Below are positions 1-13,100 of a DNA stretch of 64,000 bases, in pieces. This stretch comes from Ignelater luminosus (taxonomy: Eukaryota; Arthropoda; Insecta; Coleoptera; Elateridae): assembly GCA_011009095.1 (NCBI GenBank), contig VTPC01001902.1, positions 111,238-175,237 on the forward strand. Direction: 5' to 3'. The position numbers were made by a program, and so were the translations under genes. The notes beneath the pieces are model-generated. The model was not told where the DNA came from, did not search any database, and was given only the letters and a program-made list of their open reading frames with translations. How positions within the stretch are numbered: the first letter of the stretch is position 1; the number at the start of each line of letters is the position of its first letter.

Positions 1-2150
1 TCGCAACAAGATGTTGCAAATTCGCAAAGTTGATTTGTCAAAATGACGTAGTCTGACCACTTAAAATGGGTTTAAGTTTTCTTCCGTTCGTCATAGATTG
101 AATTTTAAAAATGATTTGAAAAGTATCGTCTATTAAATTTTTCATCAATGGATGTATAACACAATGCCTTGCATTTTATCTCATGTACGGTAAATCGCTG
201 TAAAGTGTATTATGTACTAAAAACAGAGATAGAGTTTACGTTTAAGCTGGCTTTTCACCTTGAAATAATTTCTTTTGGGAATTTTGCTTCAAATAATTAG
301 CATAATTAGATGATGACATTTCACATTGGGAACTTACGATCAATTTGCAAACAGCGATGTTAGAATTGTTAGTTTAGATTTTGAAAGACTCTGTCAAGCA
401 TTTTGTGACTTCTGGTGCTCGGCAGACTGGCGGTTATCAAATCAGGTTACTTAACTGAATAGATTGTCATTGGAATTTTCTTTGTCGACGATGAAGTACG
501 TAGTTGTGGAAATTTTCGTTTTTTAAGTTAATCCGTCAGACACTTCGTGACTGAAAATCGAAGGTAGACTGAGGCATATGAATTATAATGGCGAAAACTA
601 CATTGTACTACAATTTAGTTTATCTTTGCCGACGATAATGTAAGCAAATCTGGAAAAAGTCAACTTTGCGCATTTGTATCATCTTGTTATGACCGCTCTA
701 TATCGGCAAACTGACGATTCTGGTATCTCACGTTTCTCCGTTGATACCACATGCCAAACCTTTTGCAGTTTATGATATAAGTAAATCTGCAGTGGGCTTT
801 CTGTCTATTGATAGACGAGCAATGTAACATACTTCACTTGTTGTTATTCAAAAGTGTATCGCTTAGTATTTTCGTTAACAGATTGAGTTCCAACGATCTA
901 AGGTACTTGATGCGGTACATTGCTGAAATCTGCTTAGAATTTTCTATTAAAAAATAGCAGAATCCAATTCACATCCATAAGAAAAAATATACTTGGGAAT
1001 GATTCTGGAAAATCGAAACGTAATATGAAAATTTGGATAGGCGTCAAGTAGTAAAGACAAAAAAGTGCGCGAGAAAGTTTTTTCCAATTTTGGAGATTTT
1101 CATTAATAAGGAAGTTATCGCCAAAAAATGAAAATCAAAAGATTCCCCTTTTTAAGGTTATTTCAAAAACACAGGAAGCTAGATCGAATTTCTCTTTAGA
1201 TTATTACTGAGCATCCATCTTGTATCTCTTATAGCTTCAGAGATCCTAATCGTAAGCTTCGAATTTGAATAACTTACATTAGAACCGTTTTGAATTAGGT
1301 TTTCTAAATTGTTAATTTTTACACTCCATCAAAATATAAAAGAATACAACTTAAAAATTATTTAAACAATAACGTGTAGAAAATATGAAAAATAGAGACA
1401 TCAGTGTAAGGACAGTCGAATCCACTAAACGGCTTGACATACATTTTTTTTAAACTATCATTGGAAAGCTAAATAATTATGCTAAAAGTTTTATTTGAAG
1501 CGAAATCTCCAAAAAAAAATTATTTCAAGGTAAAAAGCCAGCTTAAACATTAACGGTATCTTTGTTCCTAGTACATATAAGGGTGATCCAAAATTCCGCT
1601 CTAGTAAGATGATAGCTTTATGTTAGATACAAACAAATTGAGAGCAGAAAGCGACATATACCTCTGGAAGCATAACCTAAAATATTCTGAACTATACAGG
1701 GCGTTTGATTTGTTTGTGGCAGTATCTTACTTTATTTTTTCAAATAGAACACCCTGTATATTACTTCATTTTTGGATTTCCTATTACATTTAGATTCATT
1801 TTTATTAACGATATGTTTGGTATAAATTGCGCCGTTTTCGAGATATTTATTATTTCTTTGAAAAAATTTAGTTTTACATTGTTTTAAAAATTTTGAGGTT
1901 ACCTCTAGAACCGAACAGGATAAGAAGATACGGTTTAGTCATCGTGTTAAATACGGGCTGCTGTATCAATTGTGTTGCAAAAAGATTACTATGGTCTTAT
2001 TATGGATCATAAAAAATGAAGATCTGTATATGCTTTTCATATCATTTTTAAAATTCAATCTTATACGAACAGAAGAGCCCATTTTAAGTGGTCAGACTAC
2101 GTCTTTTTTAAAAGTGTTACCTTTGCGAAAATTGGCATTCGCTGGTTATC
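1..2150. repeat. fold-back element with long inverted-repeat arms, truncated by the window start
   Basis: Two pairs of matching inverted segments are visible. Bases about 30-150 (gacgtagtctgaccacttaa and flanks) recur in reverse complement at about 2000-2130. Bases about 225-315 (gtttaagctggcttttcacc, then ccttgaaataattt) recur in reverse complement at about 1460-1555. The two pairs are nested symmetrically, as expected for one inverted-repeat element with arms of several hundred bases and scattered indels. The outermost left end lies outside the window. No long reading frame is present between the arms, so it is non-autonomous. Confidence 0.7.
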
Positions 2151-2251
2151 GTCCGGGAACCTTTCACCGACAACACTGTTAATTGTTGTTTGTTCCTGAA
2201 CACAAGGAATAAACGAAAGGGCAGCACTTTTAGAAACAATCAAAACACGTG

Positions 2252-2996
2252 TACAGGGTCCGGCAATATGAACAACCCATTTTACTTAAATAGCTTATAA
2301 AAATTTATTGACTTTAACATCAAAACAAAGGAACATGTATTCTTAAAACTGAAACGATGAAACTTTATTAAGCTTTAAATATGGTGTCGCAAATGACCGC
2401 TATTTTCTTCAATACATTCTTCCAACTGCGTGGCGAATGTTTGCATAATATCTTGAAGAACCTGCCGAGGAACAGCATTGATTTCATTTGAAATATTCGT
2501 TTTCAGCTTCCTTAAATTTCTGGGTTTATTCGCAAACACTCTGTTTTAAATAGCCCCAGAGAAACTGATCTGGGGCTGAAAAATCCGGAGCTCTTGCTGG
2601 CCATGGAATGGTACCATTCCTAGAAATCGACCTGTTTGGAAAGGACTGTTAAAATATCCATGCTTATTCTTGCTGTATGATTTGTTGCACCGTCTTGTTG
2701 AAACCCAGTAATATCCAATTTCTTTTTGAATTTGCGGTAAAAAGAATGTCTGCAGCATTTGACGTCGAAAACAACTTTGAAGGGCTATTATGGATTTAAA
2801 TTCAATAAATTTATCGACAAGAAATACACGATTTCTGTTAACCAACGCTGCATTTTGACAACTGTCAACAATTGTAACAAAATCCCCAAAGCCTAGTCTT
2901 CGAGATAAGAAATCACCATAGTAAATAGTGTATTAGTTTTTCTGATATTAATGAAAAATGAAACAACATAGGTAATACATTTTGCCGGACCCTGTA
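2252..2996 (-). mobile_element. short Tc1/mariner-superfamily element with 15-bp perfect TIRs and decayed transposase
   Basis: The ends tacagggtccggcaa (2252-2266) and ttgccggaccctgta (2982-2996) are perfect inverted repeats, with TA as the outermost bases. Between them the minus strand encodes broken pieces of a DDE transposase: GFQQDGATNHTARISMDIL (around 2655-2720) carries the second catalytic Asp, and further pieces resembling the WPAR...APD...FLWGYLK region follow at about 2530-2640. Frameshifts and stops separate the pieces. At 745 bp it is much shorter than a complete element; the N-terminal DNA-binding region is absent. Confidence 0.8.
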
Positions 2997-3681
2997 TTTT
3001 GGATTAAATACGGCCGCCGATACTGCGACTTTTCCCAACTTTTATCTTTATGTGTATAAAGGGTTATTCAAATTCAAACCTCACCAATAATCTAAAACGA
3101 AATTTGATTTAACTTGATTTGTTTTTGAAATAAACTAAAACAATACCAATATTTCTCGATTTTCGTTTTTCAGTCATAACTTTTCTTATTATTGGAAATT
3201 TCTAAAATTGATAGACTTTCTACAGGCACTTTTCTGCCCTAGTTTTTTAAACCTATTCAAATTTCCATACAAAGTTTTTATTTTCCAGAAATTTTCATCA
3301 AAATCAGGTACCTATACACCGTCCATTCAATGATTAATGTCATGAAAGTTACTAGCAACTACGCGCCAAAATTAAAAAACAAAAAGAGAACTCAAAAAGT
3401 CAGCTGTGGTTATTATGAACAATAATAAATAGAAAATAAAATCATGACTGCTGTGTGCAAGAATGCTCCCCAAAAAATTAAGTTTGTAAATAGCATTTCA
3501 AATATACAGTGTGTATATAAAGTAAGGAATAATATTCATATTTTTTTTTTACTATCGCTATTTGGAAGAAAAGCTCGGACACGTCAATTTTTTTTCCTCT
3601 GGATTTTATGGGCGTTTATTTTAATTTTTTTATTTTTGGATTTGACGAAAATAATTAAACTTGAAATTTTAATGTTTTAAT

Positions 3682-3862
3682 GTCTGGTATGAATACAATG
3701 GTGCACCACCACATTATTCACTTCGTGTTAGAGAATACCTAGATGAAGTCTTTCATAACAGATAGATAGGAAAACGTGGTCCAATGGAATGGCCAGTTAG
3801 ATCTCTTGATCTCACCCCACTTGATTTCTTTCTTTGGGGGTATTTAAAATCAAAACCCTGAG
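3682..3862 (+). pseudogene. DDE transposase fragment (Tc1/mariner superfamily)
   Basis: The plus strand reads VWYEYNGAPPHYSLRVREYL, DEVFHNR, a stop, then IGKRGPMEWPVRSLDLTPLD and FFLWGYLKSK before the next stop. The order GAPPHY, REYLD, WP-RS-DLTPLDFFLWGYLKSK is the catalytic region of the insect transposases that also left the 2252-2996 and 16247-16414 fragments. It is a single fragment with at least one stop, and no TIRs were identified around it. Confidence 0.75.
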
Positions 3863-4920
3863 GTTTTGAGTGATACATATGTGATTGTGTGTTGATTTTT
3901 GCACAACTTTTAAGCCAATTACTGTTTATTACTTTTATCTTTATCTCATTTTCAAGTAAAAATAATAAATTGGGAAGTAATTGAAACTACTTATGTCTAT
4001 GTCAGTAGAGATTATGCAAAAGATTCATATAGCATTAAGCAATAGCTAATCAAAGCAAAGTGTCAAACAATCAAAATTTTGAACATAACTCTAAAAATCA
4101 AAGTAATCAGTTTCTAAATTTTTGTTTTCTAAGGTGTATATTGCAGTATAACGTGAATTACAATCAGTTACCATCTTACCGACTTACACAGTCTCCACTT
4201 CCACAACTGATTGTGAAAAAAGCATATACTAGGTGAAAACTGCAATATGAAATCTCGAAGACCAGTTAAGATAAATTGTTGAAAACAACTATAGTAATAG
4301 ACTTTTTAACCACATCAACATAAACCCTACATTTCATATTAATTCGATACATGGTTCCATACTTCTATACTTGTCAAACATGGAGAATGGTTTTGTATGA
4401 TGAGATTACATGTTTACTACTTTTTAATTCTCACAAAACAAATAATTAACTTCAACATAAAAATTAAATAGGTACCTATTTATTAAATTAAATACGAAAA
4501 CACCATATGAAATATAATCAGAAAGTAACTATACTTGATTCAACTTAACGAGTTACCAAAACTACCGACAAATTCTTTATTTTCTATAGTTACATGAAGA
4601 TTGTTTTACACCAAAAAATATAATGTTGATTATACTTAATTTCAAATTATATATTTTTTGGTTTTAATCTTCATCTTTAATTTTTAATTTCCTTGCATTT
4701 TCTTTCACGTCTTCAAACTTTATTGCTCATATTATGCTTATATTGATGTGATAAAACTCATATAAAATAACTGTCAAAGTGACATATAAAAAACAATTGT
4801 ATGCAATAATATAAAACTGGCTTGATCATGGCTAGCAAGATAACATGGATTTGTTTATTTCGAATAGCTTGTTAAGTTGAACAAAGTATAACAGTTAACC
4901 TACATTATCTAAACTTAACA

Positions 4921-5070
4921 CCCCCAATTCTGTAACTCAAAGTGATTAATTAAGCAGTGCAAGTAAGGGACTTGGTAGCTATAAAGCTCTAGGTATTTGT
5001 ATTTGTATTTGACTTCCGAGTCACTTACCTGTATTGTTTAGTAACCACTTTTGAGTTACAGAATTGGGAA
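4921..5070. repeat. hairpin MITE-like inverted repeat
   Basis: The left arm cccaattctgtaactcaaag at about 4923 is matched by ctttgagttacagaattggg-like sequence ending near 5068. The similarity continues inward through the gcaagtaagggactt and agtcacttacctgtatt segments. Arms are about 50 bp. It has no coding content and its superfamily is unclear. Confidence 0.6.
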
Positions 5071-5527
5071 GGATATAGCACTTAATAAGAAAAAGTAAGC
5101 AGCTTTTTAATTTTTCATTTTTGTACATTGGTGTTAAAATTGTTGTGGAGTATTCAAATGTGGAGTATTCAAATGCATAGTACAAGTGGTCTATCTATCC
5201 TTGAATTTCTTATTTTGTATCGAAATAGGAAATACAGATAAATTATTTATCTACTTTTATTTATTGGAGCCATTAGATTTAAAACTCAGGAACATACAAT
5301 AAACAGTAACAAATTTATTTGTGTTTATTGAAGTCTTAAGGTATTCCTGAAATGCCAACGTTTTTAATACAAATTGGAAAGTATGGAAATCTGAATTTCA
5401 GAAATGCTAATTACTTTTTGATAAATAGACTTTATTTAAAGAGCTTACACCGTTTTTACGGTAAATCAATTAATATTAATGACGTACAAACGAAAATAAC
5501 ATAAAGACTGCTGACAAAACTACTCAC

Positions 5528-5708
5528 CAGTAATGCTTTTATGTTTTCGTTTTCTTGTCTTAGATATCAATAGTGGCGTCCAGGTGAATTCATCTGCAAC
5601 TGAAGATAACGAAGGAGATCTCGAATTAGTTCTTTCTGAATAAGAAGAATTTAGATTTATGGGTGTATTTGGGGTCGTTGGCGAACCTTCACTACTGGCA
5701 GCCGCCAT
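5528..5708 (-). CDS. first coding exon of an unidentified gene (N-terminal 60 residues)
   Basis: The minus-strand reading starts at an ATG at 5708 (MAAASSEGSPTTPNTPINLN) and continues through NSSYSERTNSRSPSLSSVAD, EFTWTPLLISK and TRKRKHKSIT to a good donor, GTGAGTAG, leaving one base of a split codon. I do not recognise the family. What can be seen is a Ser/Thr/Pro/Asn-rich, probably disordered N-terminus with SP/TP sites, then a short hydrophobic patch (FTWTPLLI) and a basic cluster (KTRKRKHK) that could be a nuclear localisation signal. Local base composition is richer in GC and CpG than the flanks, as expected for a 5' exon next to a promoter. Upstream in-frame codons back to 5837 are open but include no convincing start context. 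The remaining exons lie at lower coordinates, probably outside the window, since only repeats are visible in 1-5.1 kb. Confidence 0.6.
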
Positions 5709-6419
5709 TTTTATAACATTTGTGAAACTACAGGGGGGCCAAATTACGTTGAAAAAAAAGAGCGCACCCGCGCACCATTTGACAGAGCAAAGAATTAAAC
5801 TCGTAAACAATGCGCTTGGCGCTAAATTCAGATTCAAAAGAGAAATTCAATTCCCGGTTTGTTGGTCGTAAGCTCTTTATTATTAGGAATTTCTTAGATT
5901 CGTAAAAACGTTCTGAGAAATTTTTTTGTCCTTGATATTTCTGAACTATGTAAATGAAAATATGTGTATCAAATCTCCAGACCAACTGTTCTCATTATGA
6001 TTTTCTGTGGTTTCCCTCATAGTGGTGTAGGCAATACCAGCAATACCAAACCAGAAATGTCCACAGATTTAATTTGATTGTCTCTTATTCCATCCTTACC
6101 TTCATCCTTCCTAGAATCTTCATTTTTGGCTGAAGAGAAGCATTCTAACTCCTAAGGTTAAAACAATCCGCATTCAAAGGTATAATATGTAACATATACA
6201 TTAACTTTCCTTTCTTTTCCCAAAAAAGTATTTATTTATTAAAAAAAGTAACAATAATTCACAAAAGAATATTATTAAATAATAGGAGTAATCAGTATGC
6301 TATAAAAATAACAATTAAAATAAAACATTAATCATAGCTAAAACATTTCACTGTTAACAATAACAAATTTATCTAATGATAACAACCAATGGGACACTTT
6401 TACATTCACATAATGATAA
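5709..6419. other. intergenic stretch between the unidentified exon and the zinc-finger gene
   Basis: The part next to 5708 is GC/CpG-richer (about 5700-5870) and is the likely promoter or 5' UTR of the unidentified minus-strand gene. From about 5870 to 6420 I see no coding potential, only AT-rich DNA and the probable 3' end of the zinc-finger transcript near 6230. Confidence 0.4.
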
Positions 6420-7307
6420 CTAACTTCTTTTACATGAATTAATAATGTGTCTTTGTAAGTTGCTCTTTTGCGTAAATTTAGACTTGCATCTTCCACATTC
6501 AAAAAGTTTCTCATTGGTATGAATTACCAAGTGCCTTTTCAAACTGCTTTTCACTTTGCATTTATAATTACAAATTTTACACTCAAATAGCTTTTCTTTG
6601 GTATGAATTGAAATGTGCCTTTTTAAATCAATATCTCGAGAATATTCACAACCACATATCTCACACACAAAGTGCTTTTTACCAGTATGAATAACCAATA
6701 AGTGATTCTGTAAATAACTTTTTCTTGCAAACTTCTCGTTACAAATTCTACATTGAAATAACTTTTTATTATTATGAATTAACATATGTCTGCTTAAATT
6801 GCTTTTTCGGGTGAATTTAAAATTACATATGTTACACACAAATGGTTTCTCATCACTATGAATTAACACATGCCTTTTTAAAGTGCCATTACTATTAAAT
6901 CTTAAATTGCATACTTTACATTCATAAGGTTTCTCACTGCTATGAACAAGCATGTGTTGTCGTAAATTGGCTCTTACTGTACTTTTATAACTACATGTTT
7001 TACATTCAAAAGGCTTTTCGCTAGTATGAATACGCACATGGATTCGTAACTGATTTTTCTTTGCAAATCTACGCTTACATATTTTGCATTGAAAACGTTT
7101 TTCGCCAGTATGTATTAATAAGTGCGCTTTTAAACTGTCCTTCCGGACAGATTTATAACTACACAGGTTACATTCAAAAGGCTTCTCACCAGTATGAATC
7201 GGCATATGTTTTCTTAAGCTGCTTTTATGGGCGAATTTAAAATTGCATATGTTGCATTGGAACAGTTTCTCGTTTTGTGTTTTCACTTCTGCATTTATTT
7301 GATCCAT
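6420..7307 (-). CDS. C2H2 zinc-finger protein with ten fingers
   Basis: This is a 295-residue, uninterrupted reading frame starting at ATG 7307 (MDQINAEVKTQNEKLFQC). It holds ten tandem C2H2 fingers from residue 16 to the end, spaced by canonical or near-canonical linkers (HTGEKPF, HTSEKPF, HTNEKLF). Examples are FQCNICNFKFAHKSSLRKHM and FECKICNYKCKVKSSLKRH. The tenth finger ends HIINSC, a C2HC variant. Finger 7 has one extra residue between its histidines (HLLVIH). No KRAB, ZAD or BTB domain precedes the array, so the protein is essentially only fingers and is probably a sequence-specific DNA-binding regulator. It may be a complete single-exon gene, since an in-frame stop lies just before the ATG, or the last exon of a longer one. 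A TTTATT block near 6230 gives AATAAA signals on the coding strand about 185 bp past the stop. There are no frameshifts, which argues for a living gene. Confidence 0.85.
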   Translation of the reverse strand: MDQINAEVKTQNEKLFQCNICNFKFAHKSSLRKHMPIHTGEKPFECNLCSYKSVRKDSLKAHLLIHTGEKRFQCKICKRRFAKKNQLRIHVRIHTSEKPFECKTCSYKSTVRANLRQHMLVHSSEKPYECKVCNLRFNSNGTLKRHVLIHSDEKPFVCNICNFKFTRKSNLSRHMLIHNNKKLFQCRICNEKFARKSYLQNHLLVIHTGKKHFVCEICGCEYSRDIDLKRHISIHTKEKLFECKICNYKCKVKSSLKRHLVIHTNEKLFECGRCKSKFTQKSNLQRHIINSCKRS

Positions 7308-7794
7308 AAGGAGTTTATACTTTTACATGCCCAATATGTAAATGCTGTCCGCCACCATTTGACGTAGGAATATTATCAGTTGTAATCTTTATTAGCTTCC
7401 ACCTACTAATTATTTTATTAGAATGGGCTTTTCCAAATCAGCAAATTAGCAATATTTGAATGTTCTAATGGTTCTAATGTATACGTCCAACTCGGTTACC
7501 GCTGAAACAATCCGAGGGAGGAGGTAGAGGTTATTAATAAAACCAATAACACAACTTTTTATACAACCGGTATTGAAGACACTCAATTATATTCCGATAT
7601 AAAATAATATAAAATGAATCTTTCACTCAATAAACCTTTTATGACATATTGACAGTACTCCACGGATTTATTATTCATATCTATTTTGATCAATTGTTTT
7701 GCAGTGGTTTATTTTATCGCGTATGTCTGCAATTTTTCTCGTTTTTAATCCTATTTTTACGTTCATAAATTAAATCCATTTAACTGACAAGGAG

Positions 7795-8450
7795 CTGCCC
7801 TTAAATCTACGTAACGCAAAATTATATATGGGGTTTCTTATTACCGCCGGACTCGGAGTTACTCTGAGCTGCTCAGGTATGACATGATAATGATTTGTGT
7901 TCTTTTTACTTCGTGCTCCGAGGCGCTCCAAGGACTCCGAGCGTCACAAACGGCTTTCGTCTTTTGCGCCTATAGAGCATTATTTATTTCATTGGAACAT
8001 CAAGCCCATTTCTTATTTTTGAGTGCAGTGTAACAAACTCCAAATCACCCTCCTAAATTTTAACAAGAGATGTGGAAAGGTTTTCTTGACTCCAAAATCA
8101 CGCATAGATCCCTCGATCTCTCTCGAACTCGAAAATCTCAATTACGAATGTTAAAATCTCACCTCAGTCATCCCGGTCTACCTCCTTTTAAAGTGCGCCC
8201 CTAGCGAGAAATTGTTTAGATCTTCAGAGGGATCCTCTGTATTCGATTTGGAGCTCATGCTCGATTTGAAGCTTGAAGGGTACACCACCATAGAGAGTCA
8301 GTTTAAAACTTGCAGCAGATGTCCTAGATTGTCCTAGTGTTTAAAATAAGTTGTTTTCGTTACAACCCACCCTTGTAATGAGGCATAACGTTAACAAAAA
8401 GGGCCTCGCCTCCTCAAGCATTATGTAATTTAAAGACAATCCCCCCTCCC
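7795..8450. repeat. possible TIR element, diverged
   Basis: The left segment (cccttaaatctacgtaacgc, near 7798) resembles the reverse complement of ttatgtaatttaaagacaat (8421-8440). The interior is GC-richer than its surroundings. The ends are too diverged to fix boundaries or a target duplication, and no transposase was found. Confidence 0.3.
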
Positions 8451-10149
8451 CAAGTTGTTTATTTTGAGCAGATAATTAAGTCTAGTGGATGGTGTAATGC
8501 ATCTGCCAATACGTTATACAAGACTTTGTGTAGCAGACGGTAATTTGCTGTGCTAAGTGGACCCTCTGTAAATGCAAAGAGCAAATACCAATGGCAACAG
8601 CTAAGGAGTGTTGAGAGGTGTGCTGTAGTTTTACTAAATGTTACTCCAGGCTTTATGCCTTTAACACTTCCATCCCTGGGCGCAATACCCTTATGCCTTC
8701 ACTCCTTCTGGCTGACCAAGACATTATTATTATATGACCAATTGTGCCTCTGGAAATGTAAATTGTTTAGTTGAAATTCTGAAGAATTATTTCGAGATTA
8801 TACAATTCAAAAGATAGCTAATGACTCAGGTTTAAAGTTCACAACCATTCAAGATTCAAGACTTTTTTAAATACTTGTTAGTTCTTATTTGTTGTATAAT
8901 TCATAAGATCTTTTTATGATGCTGGAACAATTTTTGTGTCCAGGAACAGTAAACACGCTGCTCTCAGTTAGAGCAACACTTTTAAAAGTGCTGCCTTTGC
9001 ATTGGACAATCATCCAGAAAGTTTATGAGGCCAGTACTATCACTTGTTGTCATCTGGGACTTGGATAGCTGACTAAGAATCTACCATTCTTGAATATAAT
9101 TACAATAGTATGTTATTAATGCTCGGGAAGCTTCCACAATCTCAGAGCATCTTGACACCCAAGTGCATCAATATCATAGATCAATATAGAGTGGTTACAA
9201 CAAAATTCGGACATCATGTAATAGTTATTTGTATAACAAGGAAGTAAAGTGCTTCATTCACTCTTGTGAGTGAGATGTAATTGTTTCTACTTCAATACAA
9301 CAAGACTCAGAAAAAAATGGAAAGAATACTCTTATAATAATAATAGTAATATATATGCAAATTATTCTTTACTGGTAGCTAAGGCAACCATATAACTATT
9401 GTTTTTCCATTATCCTTGAAAACAGAAAGAAATGGCATCTTGTTGACAATGGAAAAAAAGTAACTCTTTCTCCTTGGGGAAAAACAGTTTAACTTTAAAC
9501 CTAGAAACAAGGGAGAAAAAGCCTACTTAGATGTCAAGAGTGAAACAATCAATTTTTTCTTTAGATATCAGAAAAACATGGTACAGTACTTGATGCACAA
9601 AGTTAAAGATTTCTTCTTCCATAAAAGTGCTAAGCAACAGTAAAAATGTAACCAAAACCACAGCAATGCCCTCCAAAGTAAACTAAATCAATAGAATTTC
9701 CTAGTTTAATAGTTATTTGTGTTGCAAGGGAAGAAAGTAATACTTTCTATCAGAATTTCACATAAGATTTTTTTGATGACCTTAACAAATTTATCAAAAA
9801 TCCAAATAAAAGTAATTCTACATTAAGAATTTACTTTTGCAAGTAATTGTAAGCTAGCTTTGATAACCAAAATGTATCTAAGAAACAAATCTAATAAAAA
9901 TTTAACAAGGTGGAAAAATTGCTTCGTCAACTTTAGGTCACAAAATGAGGGTCAAAAAGCCTACTTTCTAACAAGGTCAACGAAAAAAAGTATTATTTTT
10001 ACATTTGATCTTTTTTTGACTTTAGAGAAAACCTAGTATGTTTTATTCGAAGTAAAATTGACTTTTCAGGGCTCATATGTAATTGCTGAACTGTCCAGTC
10101 TTGTTCATCAAACTCTACACTCACCACAAAAGGTGTTTAAGTAATAAAG
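8451..10149. other. non-coding stretch with a dispersed repeat
   Basis: No gene is supported. A segment around 8960-9040 (agaaagtttatgaggccagt) is related to 48915-48990 (aaaaagtttatgaggcaagt), so a dispersed repeat is present at both places. The rest is AT-rich DNA without recognisable features. Confidence 0.4.
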
Positions 10150-13100
10150 TAATAAAACACATGATCATATTAGTTAATATATTTTTAATACAAATTATAA
10201 ACATGTTTTTAAAATACTGTACACACATACAGAGCAAAAATATTTAAAAGTTTCAAGATTCATCTTGATATGGCATTCCAGATATGGATTAAAAAAATCT
10301 CATTTATAGTATAGCACACTTTTATATAACACATTTTGTAAGTTTTCTTTTTGTAGTTATTAATACAATAAAAATATGTATAGCCGCCATATTTGATTAG
10401 AAATATATACATTTGTTTGCTTGTTTTTAATCTTTACACTGACACTATATAAATTTAAAATATATAATTTATTTTGACTGAGTACAAATATTTGATTTGT
10501 ATTTATAATAATTATTGTTCATTGAATTATTTTTTACTCCTAGAGTATTTTTACTTATAAATTCGGTTAGTAACATTTTTAAATATAAAAATAATAAAGC
10601 AGCCTCTTTCATGGAACAGACAGAGAATTTATCTTCACAGAAGATACATTTTCAAATGTGTGTCAGTGTTCCAAGTACGATATTAACTATATTAAATTTC
10701 TTTACAACCTGTTCTTGTATTTAAATAATAAACATGACAAAATTCCACTTCTTTTATGGACAAACTAAATTAAAAGTCAAAAAAAAAAATTAAAACGAGA
10801 TCAAAAAACCATTGCCACATATTAAAAATTAAACTAAACTAAAATGTCTCCTTACTCACTTGTAGATTGCACCAAGCGATTATTGCAGACAAAATAAAAT
10901 TTAAATCGCTATTTTTGTTACTAATAAGTAAGGGCTGCCGAGCGAAATTAATGTTTATAACATATTTCCACAAATAAATTTTAAATACTAACTAGGCATC
11001 AATATGTAAATCATTTAATTTTATATATATAATAAATAACTCTTTAAGGAATTTGGTTCTTTGAAGATTTGTGGAAAGATGTAATAAATTTAGTCAACAA
11101 AACGATATTTATAGATATACTATATATATATAAAAAAGGTCATAGCATAATTTTTGATAAATACTGAATATACAAATATAATAAAAATCTATATAAAACA
11201 CTAAAGGTAGCATCACATAAACTTAATCTTATAATAGATATTTCTATAAAATAAACTAAACTTATACAAATTGCTGTTGACAATATTGAGCCATCGAGTG
11301 TGATTTGTTTATGTATACATAAAATGATCCAACATTGATTTAATGTATAGTGTGTCTTTCTGATTTTTTCTTATTATTTATTGATAAAAGAATTGTTTGA
11401 AGAGTAGGAAATTTAATGCAGTTTTGTCTAATCTATTTCCTCGTCATATTTCTTTTCGAATGAAACCTATTCTTGTGTTGTCAACAATAAAAATTACAAG
11501 GTCAATTCGACTTAAAGCAGCATTATCAGAGTTAATAACAGCGTGTCCTACATGAAAACATAATTAAAAGTAGGATTTTAATTACAATGACATAATTGTA
11601 TAAATCATCAACTACCTCAGAGAAAGTCTTTTGTGATTTTAAAGATTATCACTCGTGTCATATTGTAGATTTAATAATGATTTATATTAAGTATATCTTA
11701 TAATGAAAAACCCAGCAAAACGCACAATAACGATTTAACAAAGTTAAGGCGTTGTAAACTTGATTTCTTGTTTCTATCTTCATATTCAAGTTAGCAGGGT
11801 TTAACTATATAATTCTTTTATGTACTTTAATGAACAACCTATTTATAACACTATTTTTAATCCATGTGCATTTTAGAGTGTGCTGAACACTTGTATATTT
11901 CATATCTATAATTAATAACACAGTAAATTGTTTGATGGTACTATTTTTTGTTTTCTTTTCTTAACATAAACTTGCTGCTAATTATATAATAATTTTTTTA
12001 TGCTATTAAGAACATATCACACCTGCTGTGTAATTTATTTGGAGGTGTTTACTGGCATTTTTAATTACAAATGATACTTGCTCGATAATCTAACATAAAT
12101 ACCACTGTTTTGCTCAAAATAAACAAAAAAAGGGAATTTCTCACTTTGGTCTATTTTAGAACTCCCTTATCTACAACCACATTAAGGCAGTGTAATAAGA
12201 ATGGACAAAACCAATACAATATTAGGTGAGATTTCAATTATAAAAAAAATAACAAGTGCGGATGAAGGCGAGGTGAAACACAGTGCGATGCAAAACCAAA
12301 TTAAGAAATATATAATAATAAACAACAAATAAAAACTCTGTCAAAATTAGAAACAAATACAGGACAATATCCTAACAAAAAATTTATTAAAAAGATTATA
12401 ATAAATACTAAATAAATAAATAAGCAAGTACTAAGATGGTCATCTAAAACGTTTAATTAAATCTTTTTGCTAGGACCAGATTTTTTATGAACTATTCCTA
12501 AATCCTAATTCTGAAGAAGTTTTTTCTCAAAAATATTTGGTTTTGGTTTTTCTTGTCTAAGTTTTAGTTCTCAGAATTTCGATTTTTAAATCATATCACT
12601 TAAGTTTTTCAAAAATATGAAGATATGTTATCTGTCTTATTTATTCTTTGATAGACATTATTGGTCCAGAAGGTAACCATCTATGCACATTAAATGTATT
12701 TATAAGATTATAGACAGAACACCATATTTGCCCATATTCATTTTTCTATGATCGATTCTAATTAGCAACCTGTGCATTTATCATTTGATATGCAAAAATA
12801 TGTAACTTTATCCATTTTGCCAATGTTTGGGTGAACATAGAACATGTCACTTTGCATCTTACTATTTCTACTTACAGTAAGTAATTATATCTTCTTTAAC
12901 ATCCTAAAAATTGCCTTCAGTGTTTTCTAATTGAGCACAATGAGGAAGTAAATTTCTTGAATTATATATAAATACACAAATTATGTACTTTCAGAATCTA
13001 AAATAGAATGTGATGCATTGTTATATAAAAGAAGTTATCAACAATAATTACATAAACAAAATCAATAATAGGTCTCATTTTATTTGCTATAAGCAAATTT

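Noticed and set aside
1697-1756. Inverted cagggcgttt / aacaccctg ends only 60 bp apart
   Set aside because: Too short to be an element by itself; probably leftover termini of transposons.
5659-5871. Plus-strand open frame over the unidentified first exon
   Set aside because: It is the antisense shadow of the minus-strand exon, which has a better start, composition and a splice donor.
8550-8774. Plus-strand open frame with a stretch faintly like the region after reverse transcriptase in LINEs (LRSVERCAVVLLNVTPGF)
   Set aside because: Similarity is limited to one short stretch and no other LINE motif is next to it.
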